Of a DNA stretch of 64,000 nt, positions 33,185 to 42,191 are shown piece by piece. Numbering within the stretch: position 1 is the first letter of the stretch; each line of letters opens with the position of its first letter. Source of the DNA: JALZKA01 sp033856515 (lineage in GTDB: Bacteria > Actinomycetota > Thermoleophilia > Solirubrobacterales > 70-9); NCBI GenBank assembly GCA_033856515.1, contig JAWVEY010000055.1, positions 1 through 64,000 of the forward strand, in the 5' to 3' direction. The translations under genes and the position numbers were made by a program. The notes beneath the pieces are model-generated. The model worked only from the letters and a program-made list of their open reading frames with translations. It was not told the origin of the DNA and searched no databases.

Positions 33185-34999
33185 GTGTCAGAAACCGCTG
33201 CCCCCGCGTCGAACGCGACCGAAAACGAGACCCTCAAAGGATGGGTTCAGGAGATCGCAACGCTGACCGGCGCCGAATCGGTCGCCTGGTGTGACGGCTC
33301 CGCCGAGGAATACGACCGGCTCTGCCAGGAGCTCGTCGACGCCGGCACGTTCCAGAAGCTTTCCGACGCGAAGCGCCCGAACTCTTACCTCGCGTGGTCC
33401 GACCCCTCGGACGTCGCTCGGGTCGAGGACCGCACCTTCATCTGTGCCGAGACCGAGGAGGAGGCAGGCCCGAACAACAACTGGCGCCCGCCCGAGGAGA
33501 TGCGAGCGGAGATGAACCAGCTCTTCGAGGGAGCGATGAAGGGACGCACGATGTACGTCGTCCCGTTCTCGATGGGCCCGCTCGGCTCCGACAAGTCGCA
33601 CATCGGCGTCCAGCTCACCGACTCCCCTTACGTGGTCGTCTCGATGCGGATCATGACCCGCATGGGGCAGGGCGCCCTGGACGCGCTTGGCGCGACGGGC
33701 GAGTTCGTCCCGTGCGTCCACTCCGTTGGCGCGCCGCTGGCTGAGGGCGAGAAGGACTCGCCGTGGCCGACCAATGCCGAGGTCAAGTACATCGTCCACT
33801 ACCCGCAGTCCCGCGAGATCTGGTCGTACGGCTCGGGCTACGGCGGCAACGCCCTACTTGGCAAGAAGTGCCTGGCGCTGCGCATCGCGTCGGCGATGGC
33901 CCGCGACGAGGGCTGGATGGCCGAGCACATGCTGATCCTCAAGCTGACCTCGCCCGAGGGCAAGGTCAAGTACGTGACGGGCGCGTTCCCGTCGGCGTGC
34001 GGCAAGACCAACCTCGCGATGCTGATCCCCACGCTAGAGGGCTGGGAGGTCGAGACCGTCGGCGACGACATCGCCTGGATGAAGTTCGGCGACGACGGGC
34101 GTCTGTACGCGATCAACCCGGAGGCCGGATTCTTCGGCGTCGCGCCCGGCACGGGCTACAAGACGAACCCGAACGCGATGGACGCGATCGAGAAGAACAC
34201 GATCTTCACCAACTGCGCGCTCACCGACGATGGCGATATCTGGTGGGAGGGCATGACCGAGGAGCCGCCCGAGCACGCCATCGACTGGCACGGCGAGGAC
34301 TGGACGCCCGCGTCCGAGACCCCCGCGGCCCATCCCAACGCGCGGTTCACGGTCCCCGCCGCTCAGGCGCCTTCGATCGCCGCGGAGTGGGAGGACCCCG
34401 CGGGCGTTCCGATCGACGCATTCCTCTTCGGCGGGCGCCGTGCAACTGGCGTGCCGCTCGTGCGCGAGGCTTTCGACTGGGAGCACGGCGTCTTCATGGG
34501 CGCGACGATGTCCTCGGAGCAGACGGCCGCCGCGTTTGGCACCGTTGGGCAGCTCCGCTTCGACCCCTTCGCGATGCTGCCGTTCTGCGGCTACAACATG
34601 GCCGACTACATGGCCCATTGGCTCAAGATCGGCGAGCAGGGTGATTCAGAGAAGCTGCCGCGGATCTTCTACGTCAACTGGTTCCGGAAGGACGAGGACG
34701 GCAAGTTCCTCTGGCCGGGATTCGGCGAGAACAGTCGCGTCCTCGAGTGGGTCTTTCGCCGCTGCGAGGGTGAATCGGAGGTCGTTGAGTCCCCGATCGG
34801 CTACGTGCCGGCGCCAGGTGAGATCAACACCGAGGGCCTCGACATCTCTGACGAGGCGATGCGCGAGCTCACGACCGTCGACGAGCAGGGCCTTCGCGAT
34901 GAGCTGCCCCAGGTCGAAGAGCACCTGGCGAAGTTCGGCGACCGCCTGCCGCCCCCGGTGCGCGAGCAGTTCGAGGCGCTGAAGCAGCGCCTGGGCTAG
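33185..34999 (+). CDS. pckG: Phosphoenolpyruvate carboxykinase (GTP)
   Basis: Converts oxaloacetate and GTP to phosphoenolpyruvate, CO2 and GDP, the entry step of gluconeogenesis. At 604 residues it has the GTP-type length and signatures: YVVPFSMGPLGSDKSHIG, YGSGYGGNALLGKKC, the P-loop GAFPSACGKTNLAML near residue 262-275, and VGDDIAWMKF followed by NPEAGFFGVAPGT. Nucleotide-site block: GFGENSRVLEWVF. GTG 33185 is preferred over 33173 because AAGGAG (33167-33172) is at a usable distance. Fits growth on acetate with the C2-assimilation enzymes. Confidence 0.95.
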   Translation: MSETAAPASNATENETLKGWVQEIATLTGAESVAWCDGSAEEYDRLCQELVDAGTFQKLSDAKRPNSYLAWSDPSDVARVEDRTFICAETEEEAGPNNNWRPPEEMRAEMNQLFEGAMKGRTMYVVPFSMGPLGSDKSHIGVQLTDSPYVVVSMRIMTRMGQGALDALGATGEFVPCVHSVGAPLAEGEKDSPWPTNAEVKYIVHYPQSREIWSYGSGYGGNALLGKKCLALRIASAMARDEGWMAEHMLILKLTSPEGKVKYVTGAFPSACGKTNLAMLIPTLEGWEVETVGDDIAWMKFGDDGRLYAINPEAGFFGVAPGTGYKTNPNAMDAIEKNTIFTNCALTDDGDIWWEGMTEEPPEHAIDWHGEDWTPASETPAAHPNARFTVPAAQAPSIAAEWEDPAGVPIDAFLFGGRRATGVPLVREAFDWEHGVFMGATMSSEQTAAAFGTVGQLRFDPFAMLPFCGYNMADYMAHWLKIGEQGDSEKLPRIFYVNWFRKDEDGKFLWPGFGENSRVLEWVFRRCEGESEVVESPIGYVPAPGEINTEGLDISDEAMRELTTVDEQGLRDELPQVEEHLAKFGDRLPPPVREQFEALKQRLG

Positions 35000-35004
35000 A
35001 ACCG

Positions 35005-35022
35005 GCGCGCGACGTAGCGCGC
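35005..35022 (+). terminator. Weak hairpin after pckG
   Basis: GCGCGC (35005-35010) and GCGCGC (35017-35022) pair around GACGTA just after the pckG stop, followed by TCTATTA. A short candidate terminator. Confidence 0.4.
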
Positions 35023-35054
35023 TCTATTACGATGCCGCGCTCCGGGGGGTTGAG

Positions 35055-35810
35055 ATGGCTTTTCGACTTCCCCAGAAACGTCTGATTGCGGCTTTCGCGG
35101 CCGTCGCCTTCGTGATCGTTCCGAGCGCGATCGCGAGTGGCGCATCCATCACCCTCGAGGCCTCGAAGACCGAGCTCAAGCCGAACCAGACCACCGACCT
35201 CTCGGGGACGCTCTCGGACACCTTGAGTTCCACCAGCGGCAAGACAATCACGCTTTACGCGACCCCGTATCCCTACGAGACGGAGGAGGTGGCCGGGACG
35301 ACGACTACTACCCAAGGCGGGACCTTCTCCTTCCAGGACGTGGATCCCGCCATCAACACGCGCTACCGGGTCGCCTTCGACGGCGACGTCCTCGACGGCG
35401 ACGCCACCAGCGGAAACGTCCAGATCTACCGCTTCATCAGGGACGACTACGACCTCGATGTGACTCGGGACGGATATGCCGAGGCTCGGATCGATCTCCT
35501 CTATCCGCCCGAGGTCCAGCCCGAGTACTACGTCGGGCGCAAGGACGTTTTCTGGTATTTCGGGAAGACCACACAGAATCGCTACAAGCGTGTGGACCGG
35601 ACCCGCTTCTTCGACACCAGCGCCGGCGTCGCGAGCGACGTCCGCTTCAGGCTTCCCCGAAGCCGCAAGGCCTACCGGTTCTTCTTCTTTCCGTGCGTCG
35701 AGGCGCCGGCGGAGGACATTGGCCTCGGAAACGAGGAGCCCGTGACGTGCCCGGGCTCGATCAAGGCCCGCTCGGCGAGGTCTGCCGCGCGAAGCGCCTA
35801 CGCCGCGTAG
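35055..35810 (+). CDS. Secreted hypothetical protein
   Basis: A 251-residue exported protein: signal peptide (LIAAFAAVAFVIVPSAIASGA) then a beta-rich region whose first part (TLEASKTELKPNQTTDLSGTLSD through FQDVDPAINTRYRVAFDG) resembles an immunoglobulin-like extracellular domain. The second half has DVFWYFGKTTQNRYKRVDRTRF and two late cysteines. GGGGGG precedes the ATG. The 3' end overlaps the convergent thioesterase by 13 bp. No assigned function. Confidence 0.72.
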   Translation: MAFRLPQKRLIAAFAAVAFVIVPSAIASGASITLEASKTELKPNQTTDLSGTLSDTLSSTSGKTITLYATPYPYETEEVAGTTTTTQGGTFSFQDVDPAINTRYRVAFDGDVLDGDATSGNVQIYRFIRDDYDLDVTRDGYAEARIDLLYPPEVQPEYYVGRKDVFWYFGKTTQNRYKRVDRTRFFDTSAGVASDVRFRLPRSRKAYRFFFFPCVEAPAEDIGLGNEEPVTCPGSIKARSARSAARSAYAA

Positions 35811-36208
35811 CGCTCGAGCCCAGCCCGCAGCGAATCCGGGATTGGGGCTTTCTCGCGCGTTTTCAGGTCAACCACCACGTGGCGAAGAGTGACCTCGGCG
35901 ACCGCGTCGCCGTCGCGCTCGATGGCGATAAGCGTTGTGGAGGCAGTCGTGCCGATGCGCGTGACCGAGGCGACCAGTTCGACCTCTTCGTCGAACCGCA
36001 GGGGCGCCAGGTAGCGCACTTTCGCCTCGGCGACGACCATGTCGATCCCTCCTTCCTCCATAGCCGCCTGCCACGAGCCAAACGCCTCGCGATAGAGCTC
36101 GGTGATGGCGATGTCCGCGTAGGCCAGGAAGTTTGCGTTGAAAACGATCCCCTGCGGATCGCATTCGTGAAAGCGGACGCGAAGGGGATGTCGGAAGGCG
36201 CTGGACAT
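35798..36208 (-). CDS. Acyl-CoA thioesterase, 4-hydroxybenzoyl-CoA thioesterase family
   Basis: A 136-residue hotdog-fold thioesterase that hydrolyses acyl-CoA. The catalytic motif is RFHECDPQGIVFNANFLAYAD, with the Asp of CDPQGIV in the YbgC/4HBT position. Later strands include VRYLAPLRFDEEVELVASV. The gene ends inside the convergent secreted-protein gene and is followed by the CBS-DRTGG pyrophosphatase upstream on the same strand. Physiological acyl group unknown. Confidence 0.88.
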   Translation of the reverse strand: MSSAFRHPLRVRFHECDPQGIVFNANFLAYADIAITELYREAFGSWQAAMEEGGIDMVVAEAKVRYLAPLRFDEEVELVASVTRIGTTASTTLIAIERDGDAVAEVTLRHVVVDLKTREKAPIPDSLRAGLERYAA

Positions 36209-36221
36209 TCGGATCGCCGGC

Positions 36222-37880
36222 TCAGCCGTGGAACGCGCCCAGGACTTTCGGCACGACCTGCTTCTTTCGGCTCATGACGGATGGGAGCTCCAGCGATCCG
36301 TTCTGGAGCTCCTTACCGAACGACTTTTCGACGGGTCCGACGTCGCCGCAGAGCAGCAGGTTGGTCCCCTTGCTGACGATGTCCGTGACCATCAGCGCTG
36401 CGAGCTGATGGCCGCCGGACTCGCGCATTCGCTCCAAGGCGTCCGACAGCTCCGCCGATCGCTCGAGCACCACCTTGCCGACAACCTCGATCTGCGCGAT
36501 CGCGATCGTGTCTCCACCGGGAAGCTGGTACTCCTTCGAGTCCCGGCGGACGATCTCGTCGGCGCTGACGCCCGTCACATCGGAGCCGGCCTCGAACATC
36601 TTGCGGCCGAGCTCCATCGCGTTGACGTCCAGCGCCTGCTCGAGGTAGGAGATGACGACCCGGTCGCGGTCCGTCGCGGTCGGAGAGCTGAGCAGCATGG
36701 TGTCCGAGAGCACCGCGGCCAGGAGCATCCAGGCGGCCGGATCGCTCGGCTCCATTCCGTTCTGGCGAAAACGCTCGACCACGAGTGTGGCCGTCGAGCC
36801 GATCGGGTCGAACGCGGCCCTGACGGGCACCCGTGTCTCGATCGATCCGATGTGGTGATGGTCGAGGATCTCGACGATCTCCGCCTCCTCGATCCCCGGG
36901 ACGCTCTGCGCCGCTTCGGCGTGGTCCACCAGGAGCACGCGTCGCGGGCGCGGCGAAACCAGGTCCGAGCGGGTAACCAGGCCAAGGGGCTTGCCTGCGC
37001 GGTCGACCGTTACGGCCGCCCTGTAGTGGACGTCCTTGATGTCGTCCGAGATCTCCGAGACGAGGTCGTCGCGGTCGACGGTCAACGGTTCGGTATCAGC
37101 CAACGCGCGACAGGGGGCAGCGAGCGTGATCATGCGGCTCGAGACGTAGCTGTCAAGCGGGCTGACGACGACGCTGGCGCCGCTCTTGTCCGCCAGCTCG
37201 AGGATCTCCGTCTCGGGACGGAGGCCGTTCGAAGCGACGAGGAGCGCCGCGCCCAGCTCGAGCGCCTGCCGCTGGGCATCGTCGCGGTTGCCTACAACGA
37301 CCACGTCGCCCGGCGAGATGCTGCTCTGCGAGCGCTGCGCGTCGATCGAGTGGACCCAGACACGTCCCTCGATCATCTTGTCTTCGCCGGCGATCAGCTC
37401 GCCGTCGAGAACCTGGACGATCTTCGAGACCTTGGTCGGTGCGTCAACGAGCGTTGAGGTCTTTCGGGATTCGCGGATGTAGCGGTGTGCAAGCGCGCGC
37501 TCCGTCATGACGCCGATCAGGTGCCCGTCGGCATCCACGATGGGGACGATGTCCAGGTCTTCCCGAGCCATCGTCATACCGACCGAGCGCACCGGCTCGT
37601 CGTCTCGCGCGATCGGGAAGCTCTCGGTCATGACGTCGCGGACCCGGAGGAACACGTGGTTCATCAGCTCAGGCGCCTCGGCGCCGCTTTGCTCGAGCGC
37701 CCAGGCTGTCTGCGCGTTCACCTCTCCCAAACGCACGGGGACGTACTCGTTCTCGGAATCGAGCCGGCCCTTCAGCTCGGCGTAGCCGATCGCCGAGGCG
37801 ATCGAGTCAAGGTCCGGGTTGCGATGGCCGGTCACATAGATCCGCCGGCGCTTGACGATCTCGTGGGACTCGGTGGTCAC
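36222..37880 (-). CDS. ppaC: Manganese-dependent inorganic pyrophosphatase with CBS and DRTGG domains
   Basis: A 552-residue family II pyrophosphatase hydrolysing pyrophosphate to phosphate. The DHH half is split: the N-terminal motif GHRNPDLDSIASAIGYAEL is followed by two CBS domains (about 75-130 and 250-300) with a DRTGG-like domain between them, then the second metal motif VDHAEAAQS and EILDHHHIG, and the DHHA2 domain (SDTMLLSSPTATDRD). CBS-containing members are regulated by adenine nucleotides. GTG 37880 follows TAATGA (37888-37893, minus strand) by 7 nt. Confidence 0.92.
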   Translation of the reverse strand: MTTESHEIVKRRRIYVTGHRNPDLDSIASAIGYAELKGRLDSENEYVPVRLGEVNAQTAWALEQSGAEAPELMNHVFLRVRDVMTESFPIARDDEPVRSVGMTMAREDLDIVPIVDADGHLIGVMTERALAHRYIRESRKTSTLVDAPTKVSKIVQVLDGELIAGEDKMIEGRVWVHSIDAQRSQSSISPGDVVVVGNRDDAQRQALELGAALLVASNGLRPETEILELADKSGASVVVSPLDSYVSSRMITLAAPCRALADTEPLTVDRDDLVSEISDDIKDVHYRAAVTVDRAGKPLGLVTRSDLVSPRPRRVLLVDHAEAAQSVPGIEEAEIVEILDHHHIGSIETRVPVRAAFDPIGSTATLVVERFRQNGMEPSDPAAWMLLAAVLSDTMLLSSPTATDRDRVVISYLEQALDVNAMELGRKMFEAGSDVTGVSADEIVRRDSKEYQLPGGDTIAIAQIEVVGKVVLERSAELSDALERMRESGGHQLAALMVTDIVSKGTNLLLCGDVGPVEKSFGKELQNGSLELPSVMSRKKQVVPKVLGAFHG

Positions 37881-37925
37881 ACCCGCATCATTACCCGAGG
37901 GCGCGTGCGGCGTCCTCGTGGTGGC

Positions 37926-38975
37926 TCAGAGGTCGTACGCCTCTTTCAGCTCCGGGTCCTTCTCGGCGAGCATCTCGGCCAACTCGACCATAACCTTGCA
38001 CTGCTTCCATGTCGCGTCGTCCTGCATCTTGCCGTCGATCATGTGGACTCCGCGGCCGTCGGGGATCGCCTCGATGACCTTCTTGGCGAACTTGACCTCC
38101 TCGGGATCAGGCGAGAACACCTTCTTCGCGATCTCGATCTGGACGGGATGGAGTGACCAGGCGCCGACGCATCCGAGGAGGAACGCGGCGCGGAACTGCG
38201 CTTCGCAGCCCTGGACGTCCTTGATGTCGCCATACGGGCCGTAGAAGGGCAGGATGCCGGCAGAGGTGCAGGCGTCAACCATGCGGGCGATCGAGTAGTG
38301 CCACGGGTCCTGCTGCGCGGTCGCGCGCGGCGCCTCGGGGGCGTCCGGATCGGGGTCGTTGATCACGAGGTAGCCGGGATGGCCGCCGCCGACGCGGGTC
38401 GTCTTCATGCGCCGCGACGCGGCGAGGTCGGCCGGGCCAAAGCTCATGCCCTGCATGCGCGGGCTTGCGGTCGCGATCTCCTCCAGGTTCACGACGCCTT
38501 GGGCGGTCTCGAGGATGGCGTGAACCATGATCGGCCGCTTGACCTTTGCTTTCGCCTCGAGCTGGGCGAGCAGGCGGTCGACGTAGTGGATGTCCCAGGG
38601 GCCCTCGACCTTCGGGACCATGATCACGTCGAGCTTGTCGCCGATCTCGGTGACAAGCGTCGTGATGTCGTCGAGGACCCAGGGGCTGGCGAGGTCGTTG
38701 ACGCGCGACCAAAGGGCCGTCTCGCCGAAGTCGACATCGTTCGCGACCTTCACAAGCCCTTCGCGAGCGGCCTCCTTGTTGTCCACCGAGACGGCGTCCT
38801 CGAGGTTGCCGAGCAGGATGTCGGCGGACTTCGCCATATCGGGCACCTTCGCCGCCATCTTCTCGTTCGAGGCGTCGAAGAAGTGGATCATCCGCGAGGG
38901 GCGGAACGGCACCTCGGACATGGGCTCGGGCGCACCGATGGCAAGGGGCTTCATGAAGTCGCGGGGGTTTCTCAT
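37926..38975 (-). CDS. mcl: L-malyl-CoA/beta-methylmalyl-CoA lyase (HpcH/HpaI-CitE superfamily)
   Basis: A 349-residue aldolase-type lyase splitting beta-methylmalyl-CoA to glyoxylate and propionyl-CoA and malyl-CoA to glyoxylate and acetyl-CoA. It resembles Rhodobacter Mcl1 along its length: DILLGNLEDAVSVDNK, VIMVPKVEGPWDI, ILETAQGVVNLEEIATASPRM, GMSFGPADLAAS, then GPYGDIKD and WSLHPVQIEIAKKVF. Metal and substrate glutamates and the arginine are present. ATG 38975 has TAATCT (38983-38988, minus strand) 7 nt upstream. Part of the dispersed ethylmalonyl-CoA pathway set. Confidence 0.9.
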   Translation of the reverse strand: MRNPRDFMKPLAIGAPEPMSEVPFRPSRMIHFFDASNEKMAAKVPDMAKSADILLGNLEDAVSVDNKEAAREGLVKVANDVDFGETALWSRVNDLASPWVLDDITTLVTEIGDKLDVIMVPKVEGPWDIHYVDRLLAQLEAKAKVKRPIMVHAILETAQGVVNLEEIATASPRMQGMSFGPADLAASRRMKTTRVGGGHPGYLVINDPDPDAPEAPRATAQQDPWHYSIARMVDACTSAGILPFYGPYGDIKDVQGCEAQFRAAFLLGCVGAWSLHPVQIEIAKKVFSPDPEEVKFAKKVIEAIPDGRGVHMIDGKMQDDATWKQCKVMVELAEMLAEKDPELKEAYDL

Positions 38976-38985
38976 GGGGCCGAGA

Positions 38986-39420
38986 TTATTCGGCGAGTCC
39001 CGCCGACTCGCGCGCCTGCCCTCGGTCGAGATGGAACTCGACGCACACGACCTTCGCGTCTCGCACCCTCCACACGGCTGCTCCGTCCTGCTCGATCTCG
39101 GCGTCGACGCCGCTGGGCCGGCCGCTCAGGTGCACGAACTCGAGGAGACCGTCGGGGGAGTCGAAGATCTCGCCAGGCGCGATCGTGACTGTGTCGAACG
39201 CGCCGAGAAAGTCCCGCCATCCCAGGCGTAGTCCGTCGATGCCCTCGTAGCGAGTGGTCAAGGCGCCGCCGGCCATCAGGCAGTAGAAGTCGTCGGCCGC
39301 GACCTTGGAGATCGCCCTTGCGAATGCGTCCGCGACGGCCTCGCTGTCGATCGGCTGGGCGGGGCCTCCGGTGAAGAACTCGGCGCGGATGTCGGCGAGC
39401 AATTCGCGCGACGTGGTCAC
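38986..39420 (-). CDS. NTF2-like / SnoaL-like protein
   Basis: A 144-residue small protein with the NTF2-like pattern: SRELLADIRAEFFTGGP, then DDFYCLMAGGALTTRYEGIDGLRLGWRDFLGAF in the core, and VWRVRDAKVVCVEFHL near the end. GTG 39420 is chosen over longer starts because TACGAT (39428-39433, minus strand) ends 7 nt upstream and it keeps clear of the divergent GNAT gene. Function unknown. Confidence 0.75.
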   Translation of the reverse strand: MTTSRELLADIRAEFFTGGPAQPIDSEAVADAFARAISKVAADDFYCLMAGGALTTRYEGIDGLRLGWRDFLGAFDTVTIAPGEIFDSPDGLLEFVHLSGRPSGVDAEIEQDGAAVWRVRDAKVVCVEFHLDRGQARESAGLAE

Positions 39421-39457
39421 GCCGCGAATCGTATCCCTGCCCGCTAGCGTCCGCTCG

Positions 39458-39922
39458 ATGAAACGTACCCCCGGCGCAGAGATCCGTGCGGCAAGCGATG
39501 AGGACATCGAATCCCTGATCGCCGCCTATGAATGGCTTTTTGCCCCGCCTGGCTCGACCCCGCCGTTGTGGGATGAGCGGCGAGCGGCTGTGGCGCTGCG
39601 CCAGGCAATGGAATCCCACGACGCGGCAGTGCTCATCGCCGTCGAAGACCAGGCGATCGTGGGCTTCATCACGGGCTACCTCGACATCCACTCAGTTCGC
39701 TTCGGCTACCGCTGCTGGGTCGAGGACTTCGCGGTCGACCCCGGCCGCCGCTCTCAGGGGATCGGGAAGGCGCTCCTGGAAGCGATGCGCGGCTGGGCCC
39801 GCGAACGCGGCGCCACCCACTTGGAGCTCGACTCCGCCGACGCCCGGCTCGACGCCCACCGCTTCTACGAGCGCGAGGGCGCTGATCCCGGCTCGCGGTC
39901 GTTCCGGTGGGACCCGGTCTGA
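39458..39922 (+). CDS. GNAT-family N-acetyltransferase
   Basis: A 154-residue acetyltransferase. The acetyl-CoA-binding segment is VEDFAVDPGRRSQGIGKALLEAM (motif A, R/Q-x-x-G-x-G/A), followed by GATHLELDSADARLDAHRFYEREGA. ATG 39458 is preferred; TAGCGT (39445-39450) ends 7 nt upstream. Longer in-frame starts run into the divergent gene. Acceptor substrate unknown. Confidence 0.88.
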   Translation: MKRTPGAEIRAASDEDIESLIAAYEWLFAPPGSTPPLWDERRAAVALRQAMESHDAAVLIAVEDQAIVGFITGYLDIHSVRFGYRCWVEDFAVDPGRRSQGIGKALLEAMRGWARERGATHLELDSADARLDAHRFYEREGADPGSRSFRWDPV

Positions 39923-40000
39923 CGGGCGCCGCCTGCGCCCGATAGCCTCCGCGGCGCGCGCCACCGGATGGCGTGAATCCATCACGTCCACGGGAGGCAC

Positions 40001-40504
40001 ATGCACTTCGACCTGAAAAGAAAGACCGCTCTTGTCGCGGCCACGGCAGCGCTCGCGATCGCTGGCTGCGGCGGCGATGACGATGACGGAGGCAGCGGCG
40101 AGCCGCTGTCGGCGGAGGACTACGCGACTGAGATCGAGGACGTCCTCGTGAGCTTTGGCGAGGCGTCGGTCGCACTCGGTACCGAGCTCTCCAGCGCGGA
40201 GTCGCCGGAGGAGCTCCGCTCAGGCGTCGACGAACTTCAGTCCCTGACACAGACAGCGGTCGACGACCTGAACGCGATCACTCCCCCCGAGGATGCGGCC
40301 GAGGGCCACGAGACGCTGACCGGCGCTCTCGAGGGCTACCTCTCCGACATCGAGTCACTTGCCGAGGCGGTGGAGTCCGACGATCCGGAGGCGGCTCAGG
40401 AAGCTGCACTCCAGTTCCAGGAGGCTGCCGTCGACGTCCAGTCGCAACTGGCGGAAGCCGCGACGCAGCTCGAGGAAGCCGGTATCGAGCCTCCTACGGA
40501 TTAG
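40001..40504 (+). CDS. Lipoprotein of unknown function
   Basis: A 167-residue lipoprotein: signal and lipobox ALVAATAALAIAGC at residues about 9-23, an acidic GGDDDDGGSG linker, then a very acidic, alanine-rich helical region with heptad-like repeats (about 50-160) that could form a helical bundle. CACGGGAGGC gives a good ribosome site. No homology recognised. Confidence 0.75.
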   Translation: MHFDLKRKTALVAATAALAIAGCGGDDDDGGSGEPLSAEDYATEIEDVLVSFGEASVALGTELSSAESPEELRSGVDELQSLTQTAVDDLNAITPPEDAAEGHETLTGALEGYLSDIESLAEAVESDDPEAAQEAALQFQEAAVDVQSQLAEAATQLEEAGIEPPTD

Positions 40505-40601
40505 GTCTTAGAGGGCACGGTCGGTGGAGTTATCCCCGCCGGCCAGCCCGATCTTTCGAAGTATCCTGGCTCCTCAACTTCGATTCGAAAAGACTGGAGC
40601 C

Positions 40602-41798
40602 ATGGCAGTAGCTACCGAGTCGTACCAGGAGATGACCGACGAGCAGCAGGCGATCACCGAGATGGTGCGCCAGTTCGCCGACAAGGAGATCATCCCTCAC
40701 GCAGAGGAGTACGACCACGAGGACAAGTTCCCCGAGCCGATCGTCGAGCAGATGAAGGAGCTCGGCTTGTTCGGCGTCACCATTCCCGAGGAGTACGGGG
40801 GCATGGGGCTCGACCTGACGACCTACGCGATGATCGTCGAGGAGCTCTCGCGCGGCTGGATCTCGATCTCCGGCGTCGTCAACACCCACTTCATCGGCTC
40901 GTACCTCTTGATGAAGTTCGGAACTGACGAGCAGAAGCAGAAGTACCTGCCGGACATGGCGACCGGCGAGATCCGAGGTGCCTTCTCGCTCTCCGAGCCG
41001 GAAGTGGGCTCCGACGTCCAGGGCATCAAGTCGACTGCCAAGGAGGTGGACGGCGGCTGGGAGATCAACGGGCAGAAGATGTGGGTCACCAACGGGCTCC
41101 GCTCAGGCCTCGTGTTCGTGCTGGTGAAGACAGATCCCAAGTCCGATCCGCCCTACAAGGGCATGACCTGCTTCATCTGCGAGAAAGAGCCGGGCGAGAG
41201 CGAGGTCCCTGGGCTCACGATCCCGCCACAGATCAAGAAGATGGGCTACAAGGGCGTCGAGTCCACCGAGCTCGTCTACGACGGCTTCAAGTGCACCGAC
41301 GACCACATCCTCGGCGGCCGTGACGGCCTGGGCAAGGGGTTCGGCCAGATGATGGACGCGCTCGAGCTTGGCCGGGTGAACGTGGCCGCCCGCGGCGTCG
41401 GCGTCGCTCAGCGCTCGCTGGAGCTCGCCCTTCGCTACAGCCAGGAGCGAAAGACGTTCGGCAAGCCGATCGCACACCACCAGGCGATCACGTTCAAGCT
41501 GGCCGAGATGGGCACGCGCCTCGAAGCGGCGCGCCTGCTCACAATGAAGGCCGCGCGGATGAAGGACGCCGGCGAGCGCTCGGACATCGAGGCCGGGATG
41601 GCGAAGCTCTTCGCGTCGGAGGCGGCGCACGCGAACGCGGAGGAGGCGCTCCGCATCCATGGCGGCTACGGCTACTCGAAGGAGTACGAGATCGAGCGGA
41701 TCTACCGCGACGCGCCGCTGCTGTTGATCGGGGAGGGCACCTCTGAGATCCAGAAGATGGTGATCGGCAAGAAGCTCCTCGAGCGCAACCCGATCTAG
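40602..41798 (+). CDS. Acyl-CoA dehydrogenase, candidate methylsuccinyl-CoA dehydrogenase
   Basis: A 398-residue flavoprotein of the acyl-CoA dehydrogenase family. Motifs: AFSLSEPEVGSDVQGIKSTA (signature 1 region), IHGGYGYSKEYEIERIYRDAPLLLIGEGTSEIQKMVI at the C-terminus with the catalytic-base region, and RKTFGKPIAHHQAITFKLAEM. ATG 40602 begins the conserved N-terminus. It starts a six-gene run with a MaoC hydratase, and the pathway's other enzymes are nearby, so methylsuccinyl-CoA is the likely substrate; alternatives are other branched acyl-CoAs. Confidence 0.88.
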   Translation: MAVATESYQEMTDEQQAITEMVRQFADKEIIPHAEEYDHEDKFPEPIVEQMKELGLFGVTIPEEYGGMGLDLTTYAMIVEELSRGWISISGVVNTHFIGSYLLMKFGTDEQKQKYLPDMATGEIRGAFSLSEPEVGSDVQGIKSTAKEVDGGWEINGQKMWVTNGLRSGLVFVLVKTDPKSDPPYKGMTCFICEKEPGESEVPGLTIPPQIKKMGYKGVESTELVYDGFKCTDDHILGGRDGLGKGFGQMMDALELGRVNVAARGVGVAQRSLELALRYSQERKTFGKPIAHHQAITFKLAEMGTRLEAARLLTMKAARMKDAGERSDIEAGMAKLFASEAAHANAEEALRIHGGYGYSKEYEIERIYRDAPLLLIGEGTSEIQKMVIGKKLLERNPI

Positions 41799-41802
41799 AC
41801 CA

Positions 41803-42165
41803 TTGGCGTCCGCCGCCGAGCTCATCAAGCAGGCTGTCTCCGGCCTTCAGGCCGAGGTTCCCGGCCTGGCGAATCTGAAGATGGTGATCGGGCTCGAGCT
41901 CCGCGGGCGCGGCGACACGCAGCTCTACCGGGTTGAGCTGCCCGGGCCCAAGGTTTCGAAGGGGTACGCGGACGACGAGCGGCTTCACGTCTCGATCCCG
42001 CGCTCCCACTTCAACGAGCTTGCGGCCGAAGGCAAGCTAAAGCACTGGCACGAGGCGTTCGACCACGGGCACGTGAAGGTCGAGGGCGACCCGCGCATTC
42101 AGCAGCTCGTCGGCGGCGTCATGGCCAAGGCCGAGGCCCGCCAACACCTCCGGAAAGCGCGCTGA
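41803..42165 (+). CDS. Hypothetical protein (possibly SCP2-like)
   Basis: A 120-residue soluble protein with TTG 41803 as start, 4 nt after the acyl-CoA dehydrogenase stop. The sequence has alternating strands (MVIGLELRGRGDTQLYRVELPGP) and a C-terminal helical part with HWHEAFDHGHVKVEGDPRIQQLVGG that recalls SCP2-type lipid-binding domains. The resemblance is weak. Short spacing suggests co-transcription with the dehydrogenase. Confidence 0.65.
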   Translation: MASAAELIKQAVSGLQAEVPGLANLKMVIGLELRGRGDTQLYRVELPGPKVSKGYADDERLHVSIPRSHFNELAAEGKLKHWHEAFDHGHVKVEGDPRIQQLVGGVMAKAEARQHLRKAR

Positions 42166-42191
42166 GCGCTCGCGAGCTCAAGCCGGAGCGT

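Noticed and set aside
40567..40602. TGGCTCC (40567-40573) could pair with GGAGCCA (40596-40602) and hide the ribosome site of the acyl-CoA dehydrogenase.
   Set aside because: A -10-like TATCCT (40562-40567) would place the RNA start at about 40574, after the left arm, so the hairpin may never form.
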